Source: Gordonia gummivorans (GTDB taxonomy: Bacteria > Actinomycetota > Actinomycetes > Mycobacteriales > Mycobacteriaceae). Taken from it: a stretch of DNA of 64,000 bases. The notes under the pieces were generated by a model. That model made no database searches. It saw nothing but the letters and a program-made list of their open reading frames with translations, and was not told where the DNA came from. Positions 21,316-30,119 of this stretch are shown one piece after another. The stretch is from assembly GCF_022513585.1 (NCBI RefSeq), contig NZ_JAKWBF010000003.1:62001-126000 (forward strand), read 5' to 3'. Each line of letters begins with the position of its first letter. Positions within the stretch are counted from its first letter, which is position 1. The position numbers and the translations under genes are program-made.

Positions 21316-24300
21316 TCAGCTCTCGTCGGTCTTCTTCGCCGGTGCCTTCTTGGCTGCCGTCTTCTCCGCAGCCGTCTTCTTCGCAGCCGTCTTCTTTGCG
21401 GTGGCCTTCTTGGCTGCCGTCTTCTTCGCAGCAGCCTTCTTCGCGGGCGCCTTCTTGGTGGTCTTCTTGGCCGCCTTCTTCGCCGGGCCGCGGGCTCGAC
21501 GGTCGGCGAGCAGTTCCATGGCGCGTTCGGGCGTGATCGACGCGACGTCGTCGCCCTTGCGCAGGCTGGCGTTGGTCTCGCCGTCGGTGACGTACGGCCC
21601 GAACCGGCCGTCCTTGATGACCATCGGCTTGTCGGAGACCTCGTCGTTCTTCTCGAGGTCACGCAGCGGTGGGGCCGCGGCCTGGCGTCCGCGCCGCTTG
21701 GGCTCGGAGTAGATCTTCAGCGCCTCGTCGAGGGTGATCTCGAAGAGCTGTTCCTCGCTGGTCAGCGACCGCGAGTCGGTGCCCTTCTTGAGGTAGGGAC
21801 CGTAGCGACCGTTCTGCGCGGTGATCTCGTCGCCGGATCCCGGGTCGACGCCGACCACACGCGGCAACGACAGCAACCGCAGCGCGTCCTCGAGGGTCAC
21901 CGACGCGATGTCCATCGTCTTGAACAACGACCCCGTGCGTGGTTTGGGACCGGCCTTCTTGGCGGCCTTCTTAGCGGTCTTCTTGGCCACGGTCTTGGTG
22001 GCCGTGCCGCCGCCGCTCGGGGTGTCGAGCGGAACGACCTCGGCGTCGGAACCCGAACCACCGCCGTTGGGCGTCGGACCTGCGGGAACGGTGGCCGGTG
22101 AGCCGCCGTCGTCATCGTCGTCGGAGGGCAGGATCTCGGTGACGTACGGCCCAAAGCGGCCTTCCTTGGCGACGATCTCGTGCCCGGTCGCCGGGTCGAC
22201 GCCCAGCGAACGTCCCTCCTGCGGCGTCGAGAAGAGTTTCTCGGCGACCGCGAGTGTCAGTTCGTCGGGGGTGATGTCGGCGGGCAGATTGGCGCGCTGC
22301 AAGTCTGGCTCGGCGTCCGGCGCCGCGACGTTTCGCTCCAGGTACGGCCCGAATCGGCCGACGCGGACGTAGACTGTGCGTCCCTGCTCGTCGTCGAAGA
22401 GCCGGATCGAGTTGACCTCGCGGGCGTCGATCTCCTCGAGGTTCACGCCGACCAGCTTCTTCAGGCCACCATGCTTGGCGACCTCCGAACCGGCTATTTC
22501 CGCGTCGTGCTCGGCGTTGGGAGCCGCGTCACCGAAGTAGAACTCGGTCAGCCAACGGGTGCGGTTCTCCCGACCGCTGGCGATCTCGTCGAGGTCGTCT
22601 TCCAGGGAGGCGGTGAAGTCGTAGTCGACGAGGCTCTGGAAGTACGCCTCCAGCAGCCCGACCACCGCGAACGCGATCCACGACGGCACCAGGGCATTGC
22701 CCTTTTTCACGACGTAGCCGCGGTCCTGGATGGTGCCGATGATCGACGCGTAGGTCGACGGCCGGCCGATGCCGAGCTCCTCGAGCACCTTGACCAGCGA
22801 CGCCTCGGTGAACCGGGCGGGCGGGTTGGTGGAGTGACCGTCGGCCGAGAGCTCGGTGGCGGTGAGTGCCTGCCCTTCGCGCAGCTGCGGTAGCCGGTTC
22901 TCGGCGTCGTCGGCCTGACCGCCCGCCTGATCGTCGACCGTCTCCACATACGCAGATAGGAAGCCGGGGAAGGTGATGGTGCGACCCGACGCGGCGAAGG
23001 TGCAGCGCTCGCCGCTCGCCGCGGTGCCGGAGATGCGCAGACTCAGCGTGGTGCCCTTGGCGTCGGCCATCTGCGATGCGACCGTGCGCTGCCAGATCAG
23101 CTCGTAGAGCCGGAATTCGTCGGTCTCCAGCTGACCCGCGACCTGACCCGGTGTCCGGAAGCTCTCGCCGGCCGGACGGATCGCCTCGTGCGCCTCCTGC
23201 GCGTTCTTCACCTTGCGGGTGTACTGACGCGGAGTCGGGTGAACGTAGTTGTCGCCGTACAGTTCCCGAGCCTGCGCGCGGGCGGCGTTGATGGCCGACT
23301 CGCTCAGCGTCGTCGAGTCGGTACGCATGTAGGTGATGAAGCCGTTCTCGTACAGACGCTGCGCGATGCGCATGGTCCGGTCGGAGCTGAACCGCAGCTT
23401 GCGGCCGGCCTCCTGCTGCAGCGTCGACGTCATGAACGGCGCATACGGACGACGGGTGTAGGGCTTCTCCTCCACCGACGTCACCGACATCGCCGCACCG
23501 CGCAGTCCCGCGGCAAGCGCCTCGGCACGGTCGGCGTCGAGCACGACGACGCCGTCGGAACGCTTCAGCTTGCCGGTCGACTCGAAGTCACGGCCGGCCG
23601 CGACGCGAGCGTCGTCGACCGAGACCAGTCGGGCGCCGAACGTGCGCGGCGACGCCTGCTCACCGGCGTCGAGGGTGGCGGCGATATCCCAGTAGTCGGC
23701 GGACACGAAGGCCATGCGTTCGCGTTCACGTTCGACGATGATCCGGGTGGCCACCGACTGCACGCGGCCTGCCGACAGCTTCGGCATGACCTTCTTCCAC
23801 AGCACCGGGGACACCTCGTAGCCGTAGAGGCGGTCGAGGATGCGTCGGGTTTCCTGGGCGTCGACGAGGTCGATGTCGAGGTCGCGGGGATTCTCCGCGG
23901 CGGCGCGGATGGCGGGCTCGGTGATCTCGTGGAAGACCATCCGCTTCACCGGGATCTTGGGCTTGAGGGTCTCGAGGAGATGCCAGGCGATCGCCTCGCC
24001 CTCGCGGTCACCGTCGGTGGCGAGGTAGAGCTCGTCGACGTCCTTCATCAACGACTTCAGCTCGGTCACGGTGGATTTCTTGTCCGGCGACACCACGTAG
24101 AGCGGCTCGAAGTTGTCGTCGACGTTGACGCCGAGTCGGGCCCAGGACTGGCCCTTGTACTTGGCGGGCACGTCGGCCGCGCCGCGCGGTAGGTCGCGGA
24201 TGTGCCCGCGGGACGACTCCACCACATAGTTGGACCCCAGGTAGCCGGCGATCTTGCGTGCCTTGGTCGGGGACTCGACGATCACGAGTCGTCGCAGTGC

Positions 24301-24339
24301 CCGCCCACTCGTGGGGGTTGCGGTGCTGGTATCGGCCAC
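21316..24339 (-). CDS. topA: DNA topoisomerase I
   Basis: This type IA topoisomerase relaxes negative supercoils. The 1007-residue protein has a TOPRIM domain (VIVESPTKARKI at the N-terminus, TDGDREGE at residues 108-115) and the active-site tyrosine Y337 in GFITYMRTDS. Several C-terminal repeated units of the actinobacterial type, with GRFGPYV or GRYGPYL motifs, replace zinc fingers. A lysine/alanine-rich basic tail of about 70 residues (AKK, TKK repeats) probably contacts DNA and aids processivity. It converges with the cyclase gene, as in mycobacteria (Rv3646c). Confidence 0.98.
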   Translation of the reverse strand: MADTSTATPTSGRALRRLVIVESPTKARKIAGYLGSNYVVESSRGHIRDLPRGAADVPAKYKGQSWARLGVNVDDNFEPLYVVSPDKKSTVTELKSLMKDVDELYLATDGDREGEAIAWHLLETLKPKIPVKRMVFHEITEPAIRAAAENPRDLDIDLVDAQETRRILDRLYGYEVSPVLWKKVMPKLSAGRVQSVATRIIVERERERMAFVSADYWDIAATLDAGEQASPRTFGARLVSVDDARVAAGRDFESTGKLKRSDGVVVLDADRAEALAAGLRGAAMSVTSVEEKPYTRRPYAPFMTSTLQQEAGRKLRFSSDRTMRIAQRLYENGFITYMRTDSTTLSESAINAARAQARELYGDNYVHPTPRQYTRKVKNAQEAHEAIRPAGESFRTPGQVAGQLETDEFRLYELIWQRTVASQMADAKGTTLSLRISGTAASGERCTFAASGRTITFPGFLSAYVETVDDQAGGQADDAENRLPQLREGQALTATELSADGHSTNPPARFTEASLVKVLEELGIGRPSTYASIIGTIQDRGYVVKKGNALVPSWIAFAVVGLLEAYFQSLVDYDFTASLEDDLDEIASGRENRTRWLTEFYFGDAAPNAEHDAEIAGSEVAKHGGLKKLVGVNLEEIDAREVNSIRLFDDEQGRTVYVRVGRFGPYLERNVAAPDAEPDLQRANLPADITPDELTLAVAEKLFSTPQEGRSLGVDPATGHEIVAKEGRFGPYVTEILPSDDDDDGGSPATVPAGPTPNGGGSGSDAEVVPLDTPSGGGTATKTVAKKTAKKAAKKAGPKPRTGSLFKTMDIASVTLEDALRLLSLPRVVGVDPGSGDEITAQNGRYGPYLKKGTDSRSLTSEEQLFEITLDEALKIYSEPKRRGRQAAAPPLRDLEKNDEVSDKPMVIKDGRFGPYVTDGETNASLRKGDDVASITPERAMELLADRRARGPAKKAAKKTTKKAPAKKAAAKKTAAKKATAKKTAAKKTAAEKTAAKKAPAKKTDES

Positions 24340-24564
24340 CGGCGGTCCTTCGTTGTCTGAGCTCGGTTACGAACTTCTGCGTGCCGCGGATCGAAACATC
24401 GAGCACGCCTGTTCGACTGGTTTGTACCTTATGTATAGCGCTATTTGCACATCCGAATTCCGCCGACCACCCTCCGATGTGACCAACGACGCTTCCCGGA
24501 GACACGGAAAGGGCTGGTCAGCCACCAGTTCGACGATCGGCCGACACGTTTGCGCAACTGGTGC

Positions 24565-24644
24565 TCACACAGCTGACGGGCAGTCGGCAGCGCTTGTCGG
24601 GCCGCGTCCGACGTAGGCCGGTCACACAGCCGACGGCCAGTCGG
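24565..24644. repeat. Duplicated 3' end of the following gene
   Basis: A 23-base sequence starting TCACACAGC and ending CAGTCGG occurs at 24565-24587 and again at 24622-24644, with 21 of 23 bases identical. The second copy contains the stop codon and last codons of the minus-strand gene that ends at 24622. Confidence 0.7.
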
Positions 24645-25218
24645 TGACTGCGTCGGCCGACGGTGGACCGCCGACGTACTCGACCAGTCGCGTCAGGCGC
24701 CGGCGCCCGGCGATGCGCAGGGCGGGCGCGTTGCCGCGTGTGCCGACCAGCGTCGGCGCGATTCCGACCCGCATCAGGGCGGTGGCCAGCACCCCGTGCG
24801 TCTCGGGGGCGTGCGGGTCGAGTCCGAGGAGGTAGCGCTCGCCGTCTTTGTGTCCGGCGGCCAGAACCCACAGGCGCAGGACTCGCGGGGTGGGCGTCCA
24901 GCCGATGGGCATCGCCTTGACCGCACCGGCCGACCACGCGCGATGAAGGGCATCGAGCTCATGACACGACGCCGTCCGCGCCAGCGGTGTCCCCTCTTCG
25001 GAGGACGTGACCTCCGCGGCGAGCCCGGCTGACCGCATCTCGTCGGCGATGGAGTCGGCCCGCCACTGATCGGGCACGACGATCGAGACCCGCGTACCGG
25101 AATCCGACCTCACCGATTGCCCGTGCGCAGCCAGCAATCCCGCGAGGTCGTCACACGCGGGCTGTTCGGTCTCCGCCGAGAAGAACGACAACTGGCCCAC
25201 GTGATCGAGATTACTCAT
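24622..25218 (-). CDS. Conserved hypothetical protein (Rv3647c-like)
   Basis: This 198-residue soluble protein of unknown function is placed between topA and cspA, exactly where M. tuberculosis carries Rv3647c. It opens MSNLDHVGQLSFF, has an alternating hydrophobic core (VSIVVPDQWRADSIADEM, LRLWVLAAG), and a basic C-terminal part (GRRRLTRLVEYVGG). No catalytic motif is recognised. The ATG at 25218 lies only ten bases after the cspA terminator hairpin, so either it is expressed by read-through or a promoter sits inside cspA. Confidence 0.75.
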   Translation of the reverse strand: MSNLDHVGQLSFFSAETEQPACDDLAGLLAAHGQSVRSDSGTRVSIVVPDQWRADSIADEMRSAGLAAEVTSSEEGTPLARTASCHELDALHRAWSAGAVKAMPIGWTPTPRVLRLWVLAAGHKDGERYLLGLDPHAPETHGVLATALMRVGIAPTLVGTRGNAPALRIAGRRRLTRLVEYVGGPPSADAVTDWPSAV

Positions 25219-25227
25219 GGAGAGACA

Positions 25228-25258
25228 AACCCGCCCCCGGCTTGGCCGGGGGCGGGTT
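25228..25258 (-). terminator. Intrinsic terminator of cspA
   Basis: A perfect 14-base-pair stem (AACCCGCCCCCGGC with its complement) has a three-base loop. On the minus strand it is followed by TTTGTCTCTCC. It lies between cspA and the start of the downstream gene. Confidence 0.85.
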
Positions 25259-25291
25259 GAAGCTGCGTCGTGCGCAGTGCGCGAGCTCGTC

Positions 25292-25495
25292 TCAGACGGC
25301 GCGAACACCGGTGGCCTGCGGGCCCTTGGTGCCCTGGCCGACCTCGAACTCGACTCGCTGGTTCTCTTCGAGAGTGCGGAAACCGGATCCCTGGATCTCG
25401 GAGTAGTGGACGAACACGTCGTCGGACCCCTCATCAGGTGCGATGAAGCCGAAGCCCTTTTCCGCGTTGAACCACTTCACAGTTCCCTGTGCCAT
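25292..25495 (-). CDS. cspA: Cold-shock protein
   Basis: This 67-residue single CSD/OB-fold protein binds single-stranded RNA and DNA and melts mRNA structure. Both nucleic-acid motifs are intact: GFGFIAP (RNP1) and VFVHYSEI (RNP2). It has the family's standard length. An AAAGGATT ribosome-binding region precedes the ATG. The position next to topA matches mycobacterial cspA (Rv3648c). A strong terminator follows. Confidence 0.97.
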   Translation of the reverse strand: MAQGTVKWFNAEKGFGFIAPDEGSDDVFVHYSEIQGSGFRTLEENQRVEFEVGQGTKGPQATGVRAV

Positions 25496-25835
25496 TACTG
25501 CAATCCTTTACATGAACGTGTCGCGACACGATGGTCACCGTGCCGTGGCCGGTCTGACCGCCATACCTCAAAGAGCCCCGCGAAGGTCAATGCTGACCCG
25601 CCAAACTAACCTCAGTACCACGGCTGCAACTCGATCTCGCTGTTCACCACCGTCGGTGATAGGCGAAAGCTTGCGGCCGCACCTAGTCAATCATGTTCGG
25701 TCCCGCCGCGATAGTCGCACCAACCAATGAGAGCAAAAACCTGGCAGATTTCAGCCAAACGACATCACCAAGTAACATCTGCGCCCGCTCAGTGGAAGTC
25801 GGACGTGCTGCCACCGGAGAAGATTCACGTCACCA
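25496..25835. other. Divergent control region of cspA and helicase
   Basis: This 340-base gene-free region is visibly less GC-rich than its neighbours. It holds a perfect 14-base palindrome CGTGTCGCGACACG at 25517-25530, inside the cspA leader. A weak cspA promoter candidate is TTGACC (25585-25590) and TATGGC (25560-25565) on the minus strand, with 19-base spacing. I see no gene here, and no confident promoter for the helicase. Confidence 0.5.
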
Positions 25836-28163
25836 ATGCATAAGTCGACCTACGGCACCGAGCTCCTCCGACGGTCGCTCGCCGGCTCCGATCACGATCC
25901 GTCACCCGTCACCCATGTCGAGGTGATTCCCTCCGCCGCACCGTCTTTCGCGCCCTGGCCGGAGTGGCTCCCACCTGCACTGATCGAGGCATTCGGCGAC
26001 GACGGAGTCGAGCAACCGTGGCTCCACCAGGCTGCTGCGGCGCACGCTGCCCGGCGTGGTGAGCACGTGGTGATCTGCACCGGCACAGCATCTGGCAAAT
26101 CGCTCGCTTACCAAATGCCAATTCTCACCGAACTACTTGAACATAGGAATTCCACAGCGCTATATCTCTCCCCGACAAAGGCATTGGGCGCCGATCAGAT
26201 CAGATCAGTCACTCGACTCATTGCCGGGCGTGAAGAATATTCCCATTTGCAACCATGTGCTTATGACGGCGACACCGACCCGGAGATTCGCCAGTGGGCC
26301 CGCGCACACTCGCGGTGGATCTTCACCAATCCGGACATGCTGCACATCGGCATCCTGTCGGGACACCCGCGGTGGCGCCAGTTCTTTCGGCATTTGAAGT
26401 TCGTCGTGGTCGACGAATGCCACCACTACCGTGGGGTGTTCGGCGCGCACACGTCGCTCGTCCTACGACGCCTCTTGCGCATCGCGCGCGCCGCGGGCGG
26501 TAACCCGGTGGTGATCGGCGCCAGCGCAACGGTCGCCGATCCGGCAGAGTCGTTGGGCCGCTTGATCGGTGAGCCGGCGGTCGCCGTCACCGAGGACTCA
26601 TCACCGCGGGGCGAACGGACCGTCGCGCTGTGGGAGCCCGACTTCTTACCCGCGGTGACCGGTGAGAACGGCGCACCGGTACGACGGTCGGCTGGTGCCG
26701 AATCGGCGCGCCTGCTGGCGGATTTCGTGGTCGAGGGCGCGCGGACCCTGTGTTTCGCACGGAGCCGACGAGGGGTGGAACTCACCGCGCTGAGCGCTCA
26801 ACGGCTTCTGCAGGAGAGCGCCCCGAATCTCGTCGAGCGAGTGGCCGCCTACCGAGCCGGGTACCTCGCCGACGATCGCCGACGCCTCGAGCGCGCCATC
26901 AACGACGGTTCGCTCGTCGGCGTCGCGACCACCAACGCGCTCGAATTGGGTGTCGACATCAGCGGATTGGACGCCGTGATCGTCAGCGGCTACCCCGGAA
27001 CCGTTGCGTCGTTCTGGCAGCAGGCCGGTCGCGCAGGCCGCCAACGCGAGTCGGGCGACTCGCTTGTGGTGCTGGTGGCCCGCGACGATCCGCTCGACAC
27101 CTACCTCGTCCATCACCCCGAAGCCCTGCTCGGCACGCCGGTCGAGGCGACGGTCTTCGATCCGACCAACCCGTACGTGCTCGGCCCGCACCTGCTGTGC
27201 GCTGCGGCCGAGGCGCCGTTGTCGGACAAGGAGATCGACAAGTGGGACGCCCGTCCAGTGGCCGAACAGTTGCAGGCCGACGGGTTACTGCGCCGACGGA
27301 AGGCCGGCTGGTATGTGGCGCCGGGCGTGGAACCGCACGCCGACATCGACATTCGCGGCGGCATCGGCGGGCAGGTCCTGATCGTCGATGCGACGACGTC
27401 GCAGTTGCTCGGGACAGTCGACTCCGGGCGCGCCCCCGCGTCGGTGCATCCCGGCGCAGTGCACATTCATCAGGGACGGACGTACCTGATCGACGAACTC
27501 GACCTCGACGACGGGCTCGCGCTCGCGCATCCGGAGGATCCCGACTGGACCACCTCGGCCCGCGACATCACCGATGTGACCATCACCAGCGTGGTGCGCA
27601 GCGACATCGTCGGTCCGCTCACCGTCGCGCTGGTCGAGGTGGACGTGACGCATCAGGTGGTCGGGTATCTGCGGACGCTGCTGACCGGCGAGGTGCTCGA
27701 CGCCGTCGAACTCGACATGCCTGCACAGACGCTGCACACCCGGGCGGTGATGTACACGCTCACTCCCGAGGCCCTGGGCGCGGCCGGGATCGACGCCACC
27801 CGCATGCCGGGTGCCCTGCACGCCGCCGAGCACGCCGCGATCGGTCTACTGCCGTTGGTGGCCACCTGCGATCGCTGGGACATCGGCGGCCTGTCGACCG
27901 ATCTCCATCCCGACACCGGGCTGCCGACCGTGTTCGTCTACGACGGCTACATGGGTGGCGCCGGCTTCGCCGACCGGGGGTACGAGGCGTTCGGCACGTG
28001 GATCGAGGCGACGCGCGCGGCGGTGGCCAGCTGTGCCTGCGAGGCCGGTTGCCCGTCGTGCGTGCAGAGCCCCAAATGCGGCAACGGCAACGAACCACTG
28101 GACAAATCCGGCGCTCTACTCGTCTTGGAGCTGCTCGGTCGGCAATACTTGACACATGCCTGA
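25836..28163 (+). CDS. DEAD/DEAH-box helicase with C-terminal DUF1998 zinc cluster (MrfA-like)
   Basis: This 775-residue superfamily 2 helicase has Walker A TGTASGKS at residues 82-89, DECHHYRG as motif II, GASATVADP as motif III, and the helicase C-terminal motifs VATTNALELGVDI and WQQAGRAGR. The C-terminal domain ends in the cysteine cluster CACEAGCPSCVQSPKC. This architecture matches Bacillus subtilis MrfA, a mitomycin-type DNA damage repair helicase, and M. tuberculosis Rv3649. It overlaps the next gene by eight bases. Confidence 0.93.
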   Translation: MHKSTYGTELLRRSLAGSDHDPSPVTHVEVIPSAAPSFAPWPEWLPPALIEAFGDDGVEQPWLHQAAAAHAARRGEHVVICTGTASGKSLAYQMPILTELLEHRNSTALYLSPTKALGADQIRSVTRLIAGREEYSHLQPCAYDGDTDPEIRQWARAHSRWIFTNPDMLHIGILSGHPRWRQFFRHLKFVVVDECHHYRGVFGAHTSLVLRRLLRIARAAGGNPVVIGASATVADPAESLGRLIGEPAVAVTEDSSPRGERTVALWEPDFLPAVTGENGAPVRRSAGAESARLLADFVVEGARTLCFARSRRGVELTALSAQRLLQESAPNLVERVAAYRAGYLADDRRRLERAINDGSLVGVATTNALELGVDISGLDAVIVSGYPGTVASFWQQAGRAGRQRESGDSLVVLVARDDPLDTYLVHHPEALLGTPVEATVFDPTNPYVLGPHLLCAAAEAPLSDKEIDKWDARPVAEQLQADGLLRRRKAGWYVAPGVEPHADIDIRGGIGGQVLIVDATTSQLLGTVDSGRAPASVHPGAVHIHQGRTYLIDELDLDDGLALAHPEDPDWTTSARDITDVTITSVVRSDIVGPLTVALVEVDVTHQVVGYLRTLLTGEVLDAVELDMPAQTLHTRAVMYTLTPEALGAAGIDATRMPGALHAAEHAAIGLLPLVATCDRWDIGGLSTDLHPDTGLPTVFVYDGYMGGAGFADRGYEAFGTWIEATRAAVASCACEAGCPSCVQSPKCGNGNEPLDKSGALLVLELLGRQYLTHA

Positions 28164-28710
28164 CGATGCGTCCCATCACGGGATCGACGCTCCCCGCCTG
28201 ATCACCCGTCAGACACAAGTGTTCTTCCTGCTCGCCCGCCCGACCCAGAACACCGACAATCTCCCCTCCTCCATCGGCGAACACGACGTGTTCTTCTCCG
28301 AAGCACAAGCTCTCGACGCGCTCGACGTGCATTACGCCTGGTGTGCAGCGCGCTCGGGTGGTTTCACACCCGTGGTGACCTCCGCGCAGTGGTACCTGCA
28401 GACCGCACTGGTAGGTCCGCGGATCGCGCCCGCCCTCGGCGAGGTGTATCTGGCCGCGACCGACAACCACTCGGGTGAGACGTGGGCCGCCGCCGGCGGC
28501 TTCCTCACCGAGGGCGAGCTCATCCACTGGTCGGCATTCGTCCGGGCCGTCCGGCCGTGGATTCCCACGCCCGGGAGCGCGGAGGTCTTCGAACTCGCCT
28601 ACCGCGGCGACACCTCCGTGCACTTTCACCAATTGTGGTTTGCACCTATGAAATCCGTGCGCGTGTACCCGAAACCGATCGTCGTCGACAGCCCGACGGA
28701 CGAGGACTGA
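28156..28710 (+). CDS. Hypothetical protein coupled to the helicase
   Basis: This 184-residue soluble protein (FFLLARPTQNTDNLPSSIGE near the N-terminus, then VHYAWCAARSGGF and VRPWIPTPGSAEVFELAYRG) matches no domain that I recognise. It overlaps the helicase stop by eight bases and is likely translationally coupled. The last 51 bases (28660-28710, encoding RVYPKPIVVDSPTDED) are repeated at 30573-30623 beyond the toxin-antitoxin island. The present C-terminus was therefore probably supplied by the island when it inserted. Confidence 0.8.
   Translation: MPDDASHHGIDAPRLITRQTQVFFLLARPTQNTDNLPSSIGEHDVFFSEAQALDALDVHYAWCAARSGGFTPVVTSAQWYLQTALVGPRIAPALGEVYLAATDNHSGETWAAAGGFLTEGELIHWSAFVRAVRPWIPTPGSAEVFELAYRGDTSVHFHQLWFAPMKSVRVYPKPIVVDSPTDED
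28660..28710 (+). repeat. Left boundary repeat of the TA island (3' end of gene)
   Basis: This 51-base direct repeat is paired with 30573-30623 at a distance of 1913 bases. Its first 33 bases differ at one position only, and 43 of 51 bases match overall. Reading frame and stop codon are preserved in both copies, as in integrase attachment sites placed in gene ends. Confidence 0.8.
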
Positions 28711-28747
28711 ACCGACACACCGTAACTCACCGCGCCGGCCAGCGCAT

Positions 28748-28792
28748 GTGCAGAATGCACGGACCGACCGAATCGAGTTTCTGATTCTGCAC
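28748..28792. terminator. Inverted repeat after hypothetical gene
   Basis: GTGCAGAAT (28748-28756) and ATTCTGCAC (28784-28792) are exact complements around a 27-base loop, about 38 bases after the stop. It may terminate the helicase operon or belong to the island edge. No T-run follows. Confidence 0.4.
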
Positions 28793-28817
28793 GACAGCAT
28801 CCACGCAATACGCGTTT

Positions 28818-28934
28818 GTGTTCGGGCGGCTCATTGATGCATTCGGTGCGCCAGTTGCCAACTCGCTCAGCGCACTCGTTGAAAGAGTTTATGCCGCAGG
28901 CGATGCCGCGAAAGTGGCCGGCACAACATCATAA
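28818..28934 (+). pseudogene. Possible gene remnant in the island
   Basis: An open stretch reads VFGRLIDAFGAPVANSLSAL and then VERVYAAGDAAKVAGTTS before a TAA. Its amino-acid composition looks coding, but there is no ribosome-binding site and no upstream part: a stop lies in frame at 28782. It could be the C-terminal scrap of a lost island gene. The rest of 28711-29103 shows no gene. Confidence 0.3.
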
Positions 28935-29103
28935 TGCGCGACCCCAACCAAATAGCCTTTACCCGCGCAAAGCAGGCCCGGAGAAGTTCCAGATACAAAT
29001 CTGCTGGACCCTACCACACTATCTTCCTTCACTATGCTTCCGGAGAGATTGAGGCCAATTAGCCACCAATTGGAGAAATCGAAGATGGCTCGTCCTGGCG
29101 GAG

Positions 29104-29655
29104 CTATCGTTCTAGTTTCGCAACCGTGAGCGGCATCTTGTTCTTTCGGAGCGCGTTCATTACGTCCTCGACGGTCTTATCTTGGTCGTCGGCCATTGCG
29201 GTCACGATACTGTGCATAACCGGGCCAGCTCTGGGCAAATCGATCAAATCTGCTACGAAATCGTCTGGGTCCTTCTGGACAATCCCGTGGCGGCTGAGGA
29301 ATTCATCAGGGAATCCCCGCCCGTCACGAGACACGATCACCTGTGCACCAGCCTTTATAGCCGCAGCTGCCACATGTCGATCCTTCGCATCCGGGAGTTC
29401 GAAGGCCTCGATCAGATCCTCGTACCCCTCGACCAGACAGTCAGGCACAACACCAGTGATGTACGAAATCAACTTGTTGATCTGCTCCCCCTCGGCCATA
29501 TCGGGGTACTTGTCGACCAGACGAGCCCGCAATTCGTCATGGATATGGTTAGTCCACTGCGCGCGTACCAAACCAGCGGCGGCCACACGTGTGAGGATGT
29601 CCCGCATTGTCCGCGGAAATAGCACGCACGAGTCATACACGACTACAAATGGCAT
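29104..29655 (-). CDS. PIN-domain toxin (VapC-like ribonuclease)
   Basis: This 183-residue protein opens with FVVVYDSCVLFPRTMRD, whose Asp after the first strand is the PIN active-site signature. It has a mid-domain Glu (NHIHDELRARL), DAKDRHVAAAA with further acids, and VSRDGRGFP with a late Asp, together forming the four-acid metal site. PIN toxins cleave RNA. The ATG at 29655 starts 11 bases after the antitoxin stop; the frame also opens further upstream, but those codons overlap the antitoxin. The protein is longer than classic VapC (about 130 residues) because of a C-terminal helical extension (TVEDVMNALRKNKMPLTVAK). GC content is lower than its surroundings. Confidence 0.88.
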   Translation of the reverse strand: MPFVVVYDSCVLFPRTMRDILTRVAAAGLVRAQWTNHIHDELRARLVDKYPDMAEGEQINKLISYITGVVPDCLVEGYEDLIEAFELPDAKDRHVAAAAIKAGAQVIVSRDGRGFPDEFLSRHGIVQKDPDDFVADLIDLPRAGPVMHSIVTAMADDQDKTVEDVMNALRKNKMPLTVAKLER

Positions 29656-29666
29656 AAGGGCAGAGC

Positions 29667-30119
29667 CTAGTCGTCGTCGCCCCAATCGGCGGTAAGACGA
29701 GCCATCGCACGCGACGCCTCCCGCGAAGCTGCCGTTTGCTTCTGCCGGTACTCGTCAAGGCTGCTTGCCTTGATGCGCCGATGTCGGCCGACCTTGGTCG
29801 CCTCAAGGTCTCCTTGGTCGATCAGTTTCACGACGTAGGGGCGCGAGACGTTCAACATGTCGGCCGCTTCCTGAGTGGTGAAGATCGTGTCTGGGGTGAC
29901 TATCGACACCGGCTGGTCCGCTGCCACCCTTGCTAAGACTTCCTGCAGAAGGCTCAGCACTACAGGAGGTAGGGTCAGCGACTCCGCACCCACATAGACG
30001 TCTACCGGTTTAGTTAGGTCTGCGTCTCGTAAGCGCCGCAGAGCCTCGGTCGACTGATTGCGAACCTCTTCGGGGAACTGTTCCACTTCGTCTTTTTGCA
30101 TCTTTGTTCCCTTGCTCAT
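29667..30119 (-). CDS. Antitoxin with excisionase-type helix-turn-helix
   Basis: This 150-residue protein has a charged N-terminal helix (MSKGTKMQKDEVEQFPEEVR) and a middle segment with VDVYVGAESLTLPPVVLSLL. Its C-terminal excisionase/MerR-like HTH (FTTQEAADMLNVSRPYVVKLIDQG, then VGRHRRIKASSLDEY) is the 'DNA-binding domain, excisionase family' signature. Gene order antitoxin-toxin and an 11-base gap are typical of TA operons, so it probably neutralises the PIN toxin and represses the operon. The start could also be the ATG at 30101. Confidence 0.85.
   Translation of the reverse strand: MSKGTKMQKDEVEQFPEEVRNQSTEALRRLRDADLTKPVDVYVGAESLTLPPVVLSLLQEVLARVAADQPVSIVTPDTIFTTQEAADMLNVSRPYVVKLIDQGDLEATKVGRHRRIKASSLDEYRQKQTAASREASRAMARLTADWGDDD

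Noticed and set aside
21316-21530. Low-complexity AAG/GCC-rich tract as a possible repeat element
   Set aside because: It encodes the Lys/Ala-rich tail normal for actinobacterial TopA.
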